A stretch of 8,402 nt of DNA from Erysipelotrichaceae bacterium UBA1783 (lineage in GTDB: Bacteria > Bacillota_I > Bacilli_A > Erysipelotrichales > Erysipelotrichaceae), in assembly GCA_002315205.1 (NCBI GenBank), contig DCGH01000008.1, positions 1-8,402 of the forward strand, in the 5' to 3' direction. How positions within the stretch are numbered: position 1 is the stretch's first letter; each line of letters begins with the position of its first letter. The translations under genes and the position numbers were made by a program. Positions 1-5,908 of this stretch are shown one piece after another. A model generated the notes under the pieces. That model did no database searches and was not told where the DNA came from. It was given only the letters and a program-made list of their open reading frames with translations.

Positions 1-27
1 GGTTTATCCCTAGGGCTTTATTTTTGT

Positions 28-57
28 CTGTAAGAGCTGTTTATTTTTTTACAGCCC
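28..57 (-). other. Overlapping inverted repeats downstream of the MFS gene, possible weak terminator
   Basis: Just past the stop of the transporter gene, the minus strand can form GGGCTGT paired with ACAGCTC (57-51 with 40-34, one G-U pair) around an A-rich loop. Alternatively CTGTAA (54-49) pairs with TTACAG (33-28). The two helices share bases and exclude one another. Neither is followed by a clear U run on the minus strand, so a role in ending transcription is only a guess. On the plus strand the first helix carries an A-C mismatch and is weaker. Confidence 0.3.
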
Positions 58-61
58 CTTT

Positions 62-1234
62 CTATTTATATTTTAATAAAATCTTTTCAACAATGATGGC
101 TGAAAAGCTTAGAGTAATAACTGCAGTCTGTAAATAAATACCCTCTGGCAAAACGAAATAGCATCCAATAACAAATAGCATTGCCAAACATCTTGCTACA
201 GATAGCACAGTTTCTCTAACAACAACCATTGCAGTCATCATATCCTTGTAGCAGCCAATAATATTGGCACTTAAATAGCTGTAACAGTTATCATAGAATA
301 CATTTGACAGGTAATTGCAGACACCAAAGGCAATCGCACCAACAATATTTGGTACAAAAACCAAGACAAAGAATCCCATCATTCTTAATACAACGCCAAA
401 TGTAAATGTTTTGGCAATTTTATCTCTGCTCATAAATCTTCTAACCACATAGAAGGATATAATCGTGATAAAGGAGAATAGTACCTGTAATTTAGAATAG
501 GTATCACCACTACCTGCAGCATCATATACTAAAATACTGATCAGATTTAGAGATAGAGCATTTAATAATCCATAAAAGAACACCGCTAAGCTATGATCTC
601 TTGCTCTTTTTTCTTTAAAGCTGACAATAAACGCTTCCTTCAAATTATCCTTGGTATCCTCACTTCTTTTATTCATTGATAATGCAACAAAGATAACTAA
701 AACGAAAATCAGAATAATACTAACCAGTATTTTTCGATAACCAGCGATTTCTGTTTCAGCCTTTGCCAAAACAAAGGTCGCATAAACTGGCGCTAATAGG
801 CTGGTAATATTACAGAAAATACCATTAAAGCTTAAAAACTGATTTCTTGATTCATTCGTCGAAACAATCTGATTGCAGGTGTTTGCGCTAAAATAATAGA
901 ATCCTTCACCAATACCAATAATGGTTGCGACAAGAAGAACCAGATATGGGTATTTCCCAAATCCGCCTCCAATAATTAAGGTAAGCATTAAAGCTGTTGT
1001 TATTAGCATTAACCCAATGGAGTAGGTCATTGTAAATGGGAACTTCTTTGATAGCTTATATCCAAAGATAAAGAAAAATGGAAACATTCCAATTCTAAAG
1101 ACAATGTATAAGCACATTAAAGGTATGGAATTTGTATAAACATATAAATATACAGAAATAAATAACGAAACTAAAGCTGAGCCAAATTGGAAAATAGCAT
1201 TTAATAAAATCGTCTTTTTTTCTAATAATGACAT
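62..1234 (-). CDS. MFS-type multi-pass membrane transporter, substrate unknown
   Basis: This encodes a 390-residue integral membrane protein made almost entirely of hydrophobic segments, about 11-12, separated by short basic loops (such as SKKFPF near residue 65 and a longer charged loop NKRSEDTKDNLKEAF near 190-205). This matches the length and two-bundle layout of the major facilitator superfamily, with the long charged loop as the central cytoplasmic linker. No substrate-defining motif is recognisable, so sugar, drug or metabolite transport cannot be chosen. The frame stays open to 1258, but the ATG at 1234 (MSLLEKK) is chosen because AGGAGG lies six bases ahead of it at 1246-1241, whereas the upstream start would lie in front of that site. 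It has its own promoter and follows the terminator of the YgjV-like gene, so it is probably transcribed alone. Fold assignment is fairly safe; function is open. Confidence 0.8.
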   Translation of the reverse strand: MSLLEKKTILLNAIFQFGSALVSLFISVYLYVYTNSIPLMCLYIVFRIGMFPFFFIFGYKLSKKFPFTMTYSIGLMLITTALMLTLIIGGGFGKYPYLVLLVATIIGIGEGFYYFSANTCNQIVSTNESRNQFLSFNGIFCNITSLLAPVYATFVLAKAETEIAGYRKILVSIILIFVLVIFVALSMNKRSEDTKDNLKEAFIVSFKEKRARDHSLAVFFYGLLNALSLNLISILVYDAAGSGDTYSKLQVLFSFITIISFYVVRRFMSRDKIAKTFTFGVVLRMMGFFVLVFVPNIVGAIAFGVCNYLSNVFYDNCYSYLSANIIGCYKDMMTAMVVVRETVLSVARCLAMLFVIGCYFVLPEGIYLQTAVITLSFSAIIVEKILLKYK

Positions 1235-1240
1235 ATACTT

Positions 1241-1246
1241 CCTCCT
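1241..1246 (-). promoter_or_regulatory. Ribosome binding site that fixes the MFS start
   Basis: AGGAGG on the minus strand, six bases ahead of the ATG at 1234. It lies inside the longer open frame that begins at 1258, and so argues against that earlier start. Confidence 0.8.
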
Positions 1247-1260
1247 TTTTTTCTTCACTG

Positions 1261-1289
1261 ATTATATGCCTAATCACCTTAATAAACAA
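1261..1289 (-). promoter_or_regulatory. Sigma-A-like promoter of the MFS gene
   Basis: On the minus strand TTGTTT (1289-1284) and a perfect TATAAT (1266-1261) are separated by 17 bases. The predicted transcript start near 1254 gives a short leader containing the AGGAGG site. The promoter lies downstream of the YgjV terminator, which supports independent transcription of the transporter. Confidence 0.7.
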
Positions 1290-1299
1290 CTCCTATATG

Positions 1300-1329
1300 T
1301 AAAAATAAAAAGCATTTTAAAATGCTTTT
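1300..1329 (-). terminator. Intrinsic terminator of the YgjV-like gene
   Basis: A perfect 22-base palindrome (AAAAGCATTTT and its complement, 1308-1329) overlaps the stop codon of the YgjV-like gene. On the minus strand it is followed by TTTTATTTTT. The stem is AT-rich with only two G-C pairs, so efficiency may be moderate. Position and U run make the call sound. Confidence 0.75.
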
Positions 1330-1834
1330 ACTTTTGACTTTCTTTATCCTTTAATACAGCAATAGCTGTTGTGATAATAACTACTGTATTGGTGCAGACA
1401 CCAACAACATTCCATAATACTGCACTATATATAGCGAAGCTGATACTATTTAAAATTAAGGCAATCTTTAATACTTTTGGTGAAGCATTTGGATTTAACA
1501 CACAAACAGAATAATAGCAGCATGTTACTACCGGCAATAAACCAATCAAACCATGATTATTAAAATAGACGCCAAAAATAACACCACAAGCTACTAAGAT
1601 CCAGCCAATCACCTTGCCATCCTTTACAAATAAAGCAACAATATCTCTTGTTAAACCAACAAGATTCTGTACAACACCACTATAGCCCTTTAACACCCAA
1701 TCACATAAAGTAAAGCTTAGAGCACTACCCATATCACACATTAGCATGTCTCTTTTATTCTTTCTTGTTCCATTTGCGATAGTAAAGCATGTTGCAACAA
1801 GTGATAATATATTTCCAATGACAATATTAATCAT
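1328..1834 (-). CDS. YgjV-family inner membrane protein, function unknown
   Basis: This is a 168-residue protein with about five or six hydrophobic segments and almost no soluble part. It opens with IGNILSLVATCFTIANGTRKNKRDML, followed by a WVLKGYSGVVQNLVGLTRDIVALF segment. That pattern of a short helix, a basic KNKRDML loop and a GYSG...R(D/N)IV helix is what I associate with the YgjV family, whose biochemical role is not established. The ATG at 1834 is supported by GGAGAGGAG seven bases ahead. The protein is unusually rich in cysteine for its size, including a CCYYSVC stretch near residues 104-110. It follows guanine deaminase on the same strand, separated by a hairpin, and I see no convincing promoter of its own, so it may depend on read-through. 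Family call is from sequence style only. Confidence 0.7.
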   Translation of the reverse strand: MINIVIGNILSLVATCFTIANGTRKNKRDMLMCDMGSALSFTLCDWVLKGYSGVVQNLVGLTRDIVALFVKDGKVIGWILVACGVIFGVYFNNHGLIGLLPVVTCCYYSVCVLNPNASPKVLKIALILNSISFAIYSAVLWNVVGVCTNTVVIITTAIAVLKDKESQK

Positions 1835-1853
1835 AAATATTCTCCTCTCCTTT

Positions 1854-1889
1854 AAAAAGGCACTCTAAAATTATCATAGAATGCCTTTT
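1854..1889 (-). terminator. Hairpin between guanine deaminase and the YgjV-like gene: terminator or leader attenuator
   Basis: On the minus strand AAAAGGCATTCTA (1889-1877) pairs with TAGAGTGCCTTTT (1867-1855), a 13-pair stem with one G-U pair and a nine-base loop, ending in a run of five U. The U run passes straight into the AAAGGAGAGGAG ribosome binding site of the YgjV-like gene. It probably terminates most transcripts from the galM-guanine deaminase unit. Because the next gene has no obvious promoter downstream, it may also set how much read-through that gene receives. Confidence 0.7.
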
Positions 1890-1912
1890 ATGTAAATATT
1901 AATTTAATATCT

Positions 1913-3178
1913 TTACTCTACAGTAATGAATTTTCCATCAATATATCTTCCAACAATATTACGATCATCACCACGATAGCAGAATCTTTCCAGCTTTTCT
2001 AAAGGTGTAATGGTTGCCCCATCGTCCTCTAAATGATCTAATACTAAAGCATTAAAACGATATCCTGCTTCTAAGGAACCAACATGGTCAAATACACTGC
2101 CACCTTCTTTTGTTGCCATATAGAAGGCGTTTTTGAAAAGAATGGTTTTATTGTTTTCTGGTTCATAGAATTCCTTTAGCTTAGAAATTCTTACTGCTGA
2201 AGCAATCTGACGATATACTGCAACATCCTGTCCCCCACCAATATCACTACCTAGGGAAATCCTGATTCCTTCCTTCTGCAATGTATCTACTGGCATAATA
2301 CCAGCAATAACATTATTGGTTGAATCTGGACAATGAACCGTAATACAGTTATATTTCTTTAATAATTCCTTATCTCTCTCTGTTGGGAAAATAACATGAG
2401 CGAAAATAACTGGTCCATTATCTAACAATCCATTTTCTAAATAAATTTCGCTATCTGTTGTATACATTGGATGAGTGTCAATAGCAAATTGAGCCTCTGC
2501 CTTTGATTCAACTAAATGTGTCTGTAATCCAACATGATATTTGTGAGCAATTTCGCCTAAACCCTTTAACAGCTTTTCAGTGCATGTTGGAGCAAATCTT
2601 GGCGTTAAAATTGGCTTTACAGTTTTGCCATCTAAATGTTCCCTGACGAAACGTTCTGTTTCTCTTAATGATTCATCAGTATCCTCGCACAAAAACTCAG
2701 GTGAATTCATGTCCATGTTTACCTTACCAACATAGCCATATAATCCCTTCTCTTCCATTAATCTAAACAGATAGTCAGATGCATCATAATGTATTGTTGT
2801 AAAAATAGATGCATGGAAGGTACCATGACGAATTAAATCATTCACTAGCTGATTGTACATTTTCTTAGCATAATCCATAGATTGATATCTGGATTCCTGT
2901 GGGAAGGTATAATCATTTAGCCAGTCAAATAATAGCTTATCCATACCAAATCCACGCTGAGCATATTGTGAACCATGAATGTGTAAGTCTGAGAAGGCAG
3001 GGATAATTAATCCCTTACCATAATCTGTAACCTTTACATCACTATATTTTTCAGGAACTTCTGCATAGATTCCTTCGACAAACTGATCTTTAACAACGAT
3101 ATAGCTATCTGCGTTCACAACGATTTCGTCTCTATTTTTAGAGTAAATAATATCTCCATGATAAATTGAAACACTCAT
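1913..3178 (-). CDS. guaD: Guanine deaminase (amidohydrolase superfamily)
   Basis: This cytosolic zinc enzyme converts guanine to xanthine and ammonia in purine salvage and catabolism. The 421-residue protein has the expected amidohydrolase layout. Metal ligands H66 and H68 lie in PAFSDLHIHGSQY, followed by H221 in QTHLVE (with E224 as the likely proton carrier), H261 in FAHVIF, and D312 in SLGSDIGGG. Q71-Y72 directly after HIH and the TPRFAPTCT stretch at 192-200, with R194, match the parts that contact guanine in known guanine deaminases and favour this over related ATZ/TRZ-type deaminases. The ATG at 3178 has AGAGG eight bases ahead, overlapping the stop codon of the upstream cysteine hydrolase gene, so translation is probably coupled. 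It is the third gene of the galM unit. A related aminohydrolase acting on another purine or pterin remains possible. Confidence 0.85.
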   Translation of the reverse strand: MSVSIYHGDIIYSKNRDEIVVNADSYIVVKDQFVEGIYAEVPEKYSDVKVTDYGKGLIIPAFSDLHIHGSQYAQRGFGMDKLLFDWLNDYTFPQESRYQSMDYAKKMYNQLVNDLIRHGTFHASIFTTIHYDASDYLFRLMEEKGLYGYVGKVNMDMNSPEFLCEDTDESLRETERFVREHLDGKTVKPILTPRFAPTCTEKLLKGLGEIAHKYHVGLQTHLVESKAEAQFAIDTHPMYTTDSEIYLENGLLDNGPVIFAHVIFPTERDKELLKKYNCITVHCPDSTNNVIAGIMPVDTLQKEGIRISLGSDIGGGQDVAVYRQIASAVRISKLKEFYEPENNKTILFKNAFYMATKEGGSVFDHVGSLEAGYRFNALVLDHLEDDGATITPLEKLERFCYRGDDRNIVGRYIDGKFITVE

Positions 3179-3189
3179 ATCCTTAACCT

Positions 3190-3750
3190 CTATTTATTTT
3201 TCCATTCAACATCTGCAAATTTGTGGCCTTTTGCCTCACGAAGTGATCCTTTGTAAATACACTTAACCCCTTCAAGCTTAGCAAAGTCGTTTGGTCTATA
3301 CAAAGAGGAAGGCTTATCTAGCTGAACCTCTCCAGAAACCTTTAAACAATTGGCAACAAATTCAGAGCAGAACATTTTATGCTTTCGTTTTGTTGGAATT
3401 TCCCTTCTTGCTAAAGCAAGACCAATCAGATTATATCGCCACCATAAACGATTAGCAAAAAGCTTCTCAACATAGTTTTTTGTTCTTTCAAAAGCTTCAT
3501 CAGATACCTCTAAGCTATAAACACCAAGATATACATCCTTGTAATGCTTATAGAATCCCTTATCCAACGGTTCTTCCTTTAAGCCGGCAGGAAGATTCAG
3601 ATAGGCGAACTTTCTTCCGAAGGAATACATCGGCTGGATCGTATCAGAAAAGCTAATAGAAGAATGGGTAAATTCATCATTGGTTGCTTTTTGAATTGCT
3701 TTAGATATCAAAGTTGGTGATTTAGTAAGTACCAAATAAATCTTTTTCAC
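3190..3750 (-). CDS. Permuted papain-like cysteine hydrolase (YiiX/YaeF-like, NlpC/P60 clan), uncharacterised
   Basis: This 186-residue protein has no signal peptide or membrane segment and is expected in the cytoplasm. The order of conserved parts is that of circularly permuted NlpC/P60-type enzymes. A histidine comes first, in DEFTHSSISF (H29), and the nucleophile comes late, in KHKMFCSEFVANCL (C128 at the start of a helix), followed by a SLYRPNDF segment near 149-156. Such folds act as amidases, peptidases or acyl hydrolases, and the substrate of this branch is unknown. The gene starts at a GTG whose G is shared with the TAG stop of galM (TAGTG), with GAGG seven bases ahead inside galM, so the two are translationally coupled. 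Its stop overlaps the ribosome binding site of guanine deaminase. Fold and catalytic pair are well supported by motif; function is not. Confidence 0.7.
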   Translation of the reverse strand: MKKIYLVLTKSPTLISKAIQKATNDEFTHSSISFSDTIQPMYSFGRKFAYLNLPAGLKEEPLDKGFYKHYKDVYLGVYSLEVSDEAFERTKNYVEKLFANRLWWRYNLIGLALARREIPTKRKHKMFCSEFVANCLKVSGEVQLDKPSSLYRPNDFAKLEGVKCIYKGSLREAKGHKFADVEWKNK

Positions 3751-4769
3751 TAAATGACCTCAAAGCTATACACAGTGGTATATGTCTTTGGTGTATTCGC
3801 TTCTAGAATACTGCTCTGGAAATTATCATGATTTACATTATCTGGATAGAACTGTGTTTCTAAAGCAACACCTTCTCTTGATTGATAATTCTTTCCATGC
3901 TTTCCTAGCTGTGGTCCTAAGTGATTTCCTGTATATACCTGAATACCTGGCATATCAGTATAGATTCTCATCAATGTATCATTACCCTGTAAGCTACCGA
4001 TTTCCTTTAAAGTACCATCGTAATTATCTAGGCAATAGTTATGATCATAGCCACTACCATTCTTTAGTGGTTCGTAATCTGAATAGATCTTCTTTCCAAT
4101 TTCTGTTGGTGTTCTAAAATCCATAGGTGTATCCTCTACACTTGTTAAAACACCAGTAGGAATTAACTGCTTGTTTGTCTCTGTATAGGCTGAAGCATTT
4201 AACTGTAGCTTATGAGTAAGGATTGTTCCTGAGCTATGACCATTTAAATTAAAATAAGTATGCTGAGTTGGATTGAATACTGTCTTTGCATCAGAAACAC
4301 AGCTATATTCAATTTCTAAGCGATTTTCATTTAAACGATAGACAATCTTGTAATCTCTATTGCCTGGGAAATAATCTAAAGCTTCTGTCTGAGTTCTTGT
4401 TAGAGTTAACTCGTTTTCCTTCATTTCAACATTCCAGAATTGCTTCTGTCCTGCTCTTTTTGAATGAGAGTGAAGATTATTAAAATTATTGTTTACCTGA
4501 AGATAAACTGTTTTGCCATCTAAAACAAATTCACTTCTTGCAATTCTGTTTCCATTAGGAATGACAGCAATACCTAAATTACCCACATTAGTGAAATAAT
4601 CTTCAATATTCTTAAATCCTAAAACAACATCCTTGCCATTATTTAAAACCAGCTCTGTAATTGCAGCGCCAAAATTAAGAACTGAAAGCTTCATATACTG
4701 GTTCTTGATTGTATACTCCAATACCTGCTGTTCATCCTTATATATACCTGTAAATCTCATGTATCTCAT
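3750..4769 (-). CDS. galM: Aldose 1-epimerase (mutarotase)
   Basis: This enzyme interconverts alpha and beta anomers of hexoses such as galactose and glucose in the cytoplasm. Key family residues, numbered from the ATG at 4769, are R75 in PNGNRIA, H100 in NNLHS, the catalytic base-type histidine H170 in NPTQHTYFNLNG, D242 in GYDHNYCL, and the catalytic glutamate E304 in GVALETQFYPDNVNH. PGIQVYTGNHL near 274-284 is also typical. Length is 339 residues, normal for the family. An in-frame GTG exists at 4778, but it lies inside the GGGGAGG ribosome binding site, eight bases ahead of the ATG, so the ATG is preferred. The usual GRxANRI and LHGG signatures are altered to PNGNRI and LHSH. It heads the unit with the cysteine hydrolase and guanine deaminase genes and is divergent from a LysR regulator. 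Confidence 0.88.
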   Translation of the reverse strand: MRYMRFTGIYKDEQQVLEYTIKNQYMKLSVLNFGAAITELVLNNGKDVVLGFKNIEDYFTNVGNLGIAVIPNGNRIARSEFVLDGKTVYLQVNNNFNNLHSHSKRAGQKQFWNVEMKENELTLTRTQTEALDYFPGNRDYKIVYRLNENRLEIEYSCVSDAKTVFNPTQHTYFNLNGHSSGTILTHKLQLNASAYTETNKQLIPTGVLTSVEDTPMDFRTPTEIGKKIYSDYEPLKNGSGYDHNYCLDNYDGTLKEIGSLQGNDTLMRIYTDMPGIQVYTGNHLGPQLGKHGKNYQSREGVALETQFYPDNVNHDNFQSSILEANTPKTYTTVYSFEVI

Positions 4770-4777
4770 ATCCTGCA

Positions 4778-4784
4778 CCTCCCC
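4778..4784 (-). promoter_or_regulatory. Ribosome binding site that fixes the galM start
   Basis: GGGGAGG on the minus strand lies eight bases ahead of the ATG at 4769. The alternative GTG start at 4778 uses the last G of this site, so it cannot be served by it. Confidence 0.75.
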
Positions 4785-4787
4785 TAT

Positions 4788-4816
4788 ATTATAGCCTATT
4801 TATTAAGGTGTGACTT
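4788..4816 (-). promoter_or_regulatory. Candidate galM promoter with weak -35
   Basis: A perfect TATAAT (4793-4788) lies ahead of galM. At 17 bases upstream the -35 position holds AAGTCA (4816-4811), which matches TTGACA at only three of six bases and lies inside the repeated 12-mer TATAAGTCACAC. The implied transcript start is about 12 bases from the ATG, leaving almost only the ribosome binding site as leader. The very short leader and poor -35 make this uncertain, or suggest a promoter that needs an activator. Confidence 0.4.
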
Positions 4817-4819
4817 ATA
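4808..4819. repeat. 12-base motif, copy 1 (galM/lysR divergent region)
   Basis: GTGTGACTTATA on the plus strand, or TATAAGTCACAC in the galM direction. An exact second copy lies at 7690-7701 in the leader of the Gate-type membrane protein. Here it covers the -35 position of the candidate galM promoter. It may be a shared operator; chance is not excluded. Confidence 0.4.
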
Positions 4820-4855
4820 TATTTATTAAATCTTCCTATAGTATTTCTTCCATGC

Positions 4856-4884
4856 TTGACTAAAAAAATTTTTTATTTTATCTT
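4856..4884 (+). promoter_or_regulatory. Promoter of the LysR-type regulator gene
   Basis: TTGACT (4856-4861) and TATCTT (4879-4884) are separated by 17 bases. The spacer is almost pure A then T (seven A followed by six T), a sequence type that bends DNA. The predicted transcript start is near 4891, giving a leader of about 30 bases that contains the TTGACGTCAA palindrome and the AAGGGG ribosome binding site. Confidence 0.6.
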
Positions 4885-4899
4885 ATTTTTAGGCGGATT

Positions 4900-4909
4900 T
4901 TGACGTCAA
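4900..4909. promoter_or_regulatory. Perfect palindrome in the lysR leader, candidate operator
   Basis: TTGACGTCAA is a perfect 10-base dyad between the predicted -10 box and the ribosome binding site of the regulator gene. A plus-strand CTTGAC at 4855-4860 and the GTCAAG at 4905-4910 also form a distant inverted pair flanking the core promoter. This would suit autorepression, but no binding data support it. The first TTG could be misread as an upstream start codon. Confidence 0.35.
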
Positions 4910-4920
4910 GGGGTATTTTT

Positions 4921-5808
4921 ATGTTAGACACAAAGCTAGAAACGTTACTAGTTCTTCATCAAGAGCAGAATTTTACACGTGCTTCTATCCGTTTAGGCAT
5001 AACTCAGCCTGCTGTTTCAACACATATTAAACAATTAGAAGAAGAATACGGTTGTAAATTGCTAATTCGTAGCAAAAATGACATCAAGCCTACAGAAAAA
5101 GGCGAAATTGTCATTAATTATGCAAAAAGATTGAAATCATTGCATCAAAAAATGGTGGATGAGCTAAAAGATAGTGAAAAAACGCACACTAAAATCAGAA
5201 TTGGCATCACTCATAGTGCTGAAAACGGAACATTAACAAAGATTTTAAGTAGCTATGCTATGGAAAATCACACAACCTCATTAACTATCATTACAGACAC
5301 TATTAAAAATCTTTACAATATGCTAGAAACCTATGAGTTAGACCTAATTATTGTTGAAGAAAAGAAGGATAAACCAAATTTAAATTACTTACCACTTGGT
5401 AGTGATGAAATTGTTGCGGTGGTTTCTAAGGATAATCCATTAAGTGCGAAGAATTATGTCGATCTTGATGATTTAAAAAATGAAAAGATGATTATGCGCT
5501 TGCCAACAAGTGCAACTCGTCAGCAATTTGATTCAACCTTAATCAGTGTCAATGAATCTGTAAATAACTTTAACATTATTCTTGAGGTTGATAATATTTC
5601 TACAATTAAGGAATTAGTATTACAGAACATTGGTGTTACTATTTTACCAAAAGCATTATGCGCTAATGAAATTAGTAATGGTAAGCTAAAGGCTTTACCA
5701 ATTGCTGGTTTATCTATGATCAGAGAAACAGATATCGTTTATTTAAATGATTTCACTCAGAAAAAGGTTTTAACTGAGCTTGTTTCTCTATACAAGAAGT
5801 TGGCTTAA
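4921..5808 (+). CDS. LysR-type transcriptional regulator
   Basis: This is a 295-residue DNA-binding regulator. The N-terminal winged helix-turn-helix is clear: NFTRASIRLGITQPAVSTHI at 17-36 followed by KQLEEEYGCKLLIR, then the typical TEKGE at 58-62. A linker helix follows, then from about residue 92 (KIRIGITHSA) comes a periplasmic-binding-like effector domain running to the C-terminus. That domain has the usual DLIIVEE, GSDEIVAVVSKDNPL and NIGVTILP stretches. The effector is not predictable. The ATG at 4921 is chosen because AAGGGG lies seven bases ahead; an in-frame TTG at 4900 would precede that site. The gene is divergent from galM with a shared region of about 150 bases, the classical arrangement for controlling the divergent neighbour. 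The nitroreductase just downstream is another possible target. Its own terminator follows at once. Confidence 0.92.
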   Translation: MLDTKLETLLVLHQEQNFTRASIRLGITQPAVSTHIKQLEEEYGCKLLIRSKNDIKPTEKGEIVINYAKRLKSLHQKMVDELKDSEKTHTKIRIGITHSAENGTLTKILSSYAMENHTTSLTIITDTIKNLYNMLETYELDLIIVEEKKDKPNLNYLPLGSDEIVAVVSKDNPLSAKNYVDLDDLKNEKMIMRLPTSATRQQFDSTLISVNESVNNFNIILEVDNISTIKELVLQNIGVTILPKALCANEISNGKLKALPIAGLSMIRETDIVYLNDFTQKKVLTELVSLYKKLA

Positions 5809-5810
5809 CA

Positions 5811-5841
5811 AAAGGCACAATTATTTGTGCTTTTCTTTTTT
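5811..5841 (+). terminator. Intrinsic terminator of the LysR gene
   Basis: AAAGGCACAA (5811-5820) pairs with TTGTGCTTTT (5825-5834) with one G-U pair around a TTAT loop, then CTTTTTT. It starts two bases after the stop codon. Its T-rich tail also supplies the upstream part of the nitroreductase promoter. Confidence 0.8.
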
Positions 5842-5867
5842 GTTTTTGTTTTATTTATTTGTATAAT
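5840..5867 (+). promoter_or_regulatory. Promoter of the nitroreductase gene
   Basis: TTGTTT (5840-5845) and perfect TATAAT (5862-5867) are separated by 16 bases. The -35 lies in the U run of the preceding terminator. The predicted start near 5874 leaves a leader of about 35 bases with GAGG seven bases ahead of the ATG at 5909. Confidence 0.6.
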
Positions 5868-5908
5868 TGATTTATAAAGTTACAATTAAAAAGAATTGAG
5901 GAAATTGT

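Noticed and set aside
1095..1289. 64-codon minus-strand frame starting in the MFS promoter
   Set aside because: It overlaps the transporter gene in another frame, begins upstream of the mapped promoter -10 box, and encodes a composition typical of an out-of-frame reading.
3782..4117. 111-codon plus-strand frame opposite galM
   Set aside because: It is antisense to the conserved C-terminal part of galM. The His/Tyr-rich product matches no family I know and no ribosome binding site was seen.
4867..4884. A/T-rich tract as a terminator for lysR or galM direction
   Set aside because: The A7T6 run has no G-C containing stem, and it fits as the spacer of the lysR promoter.
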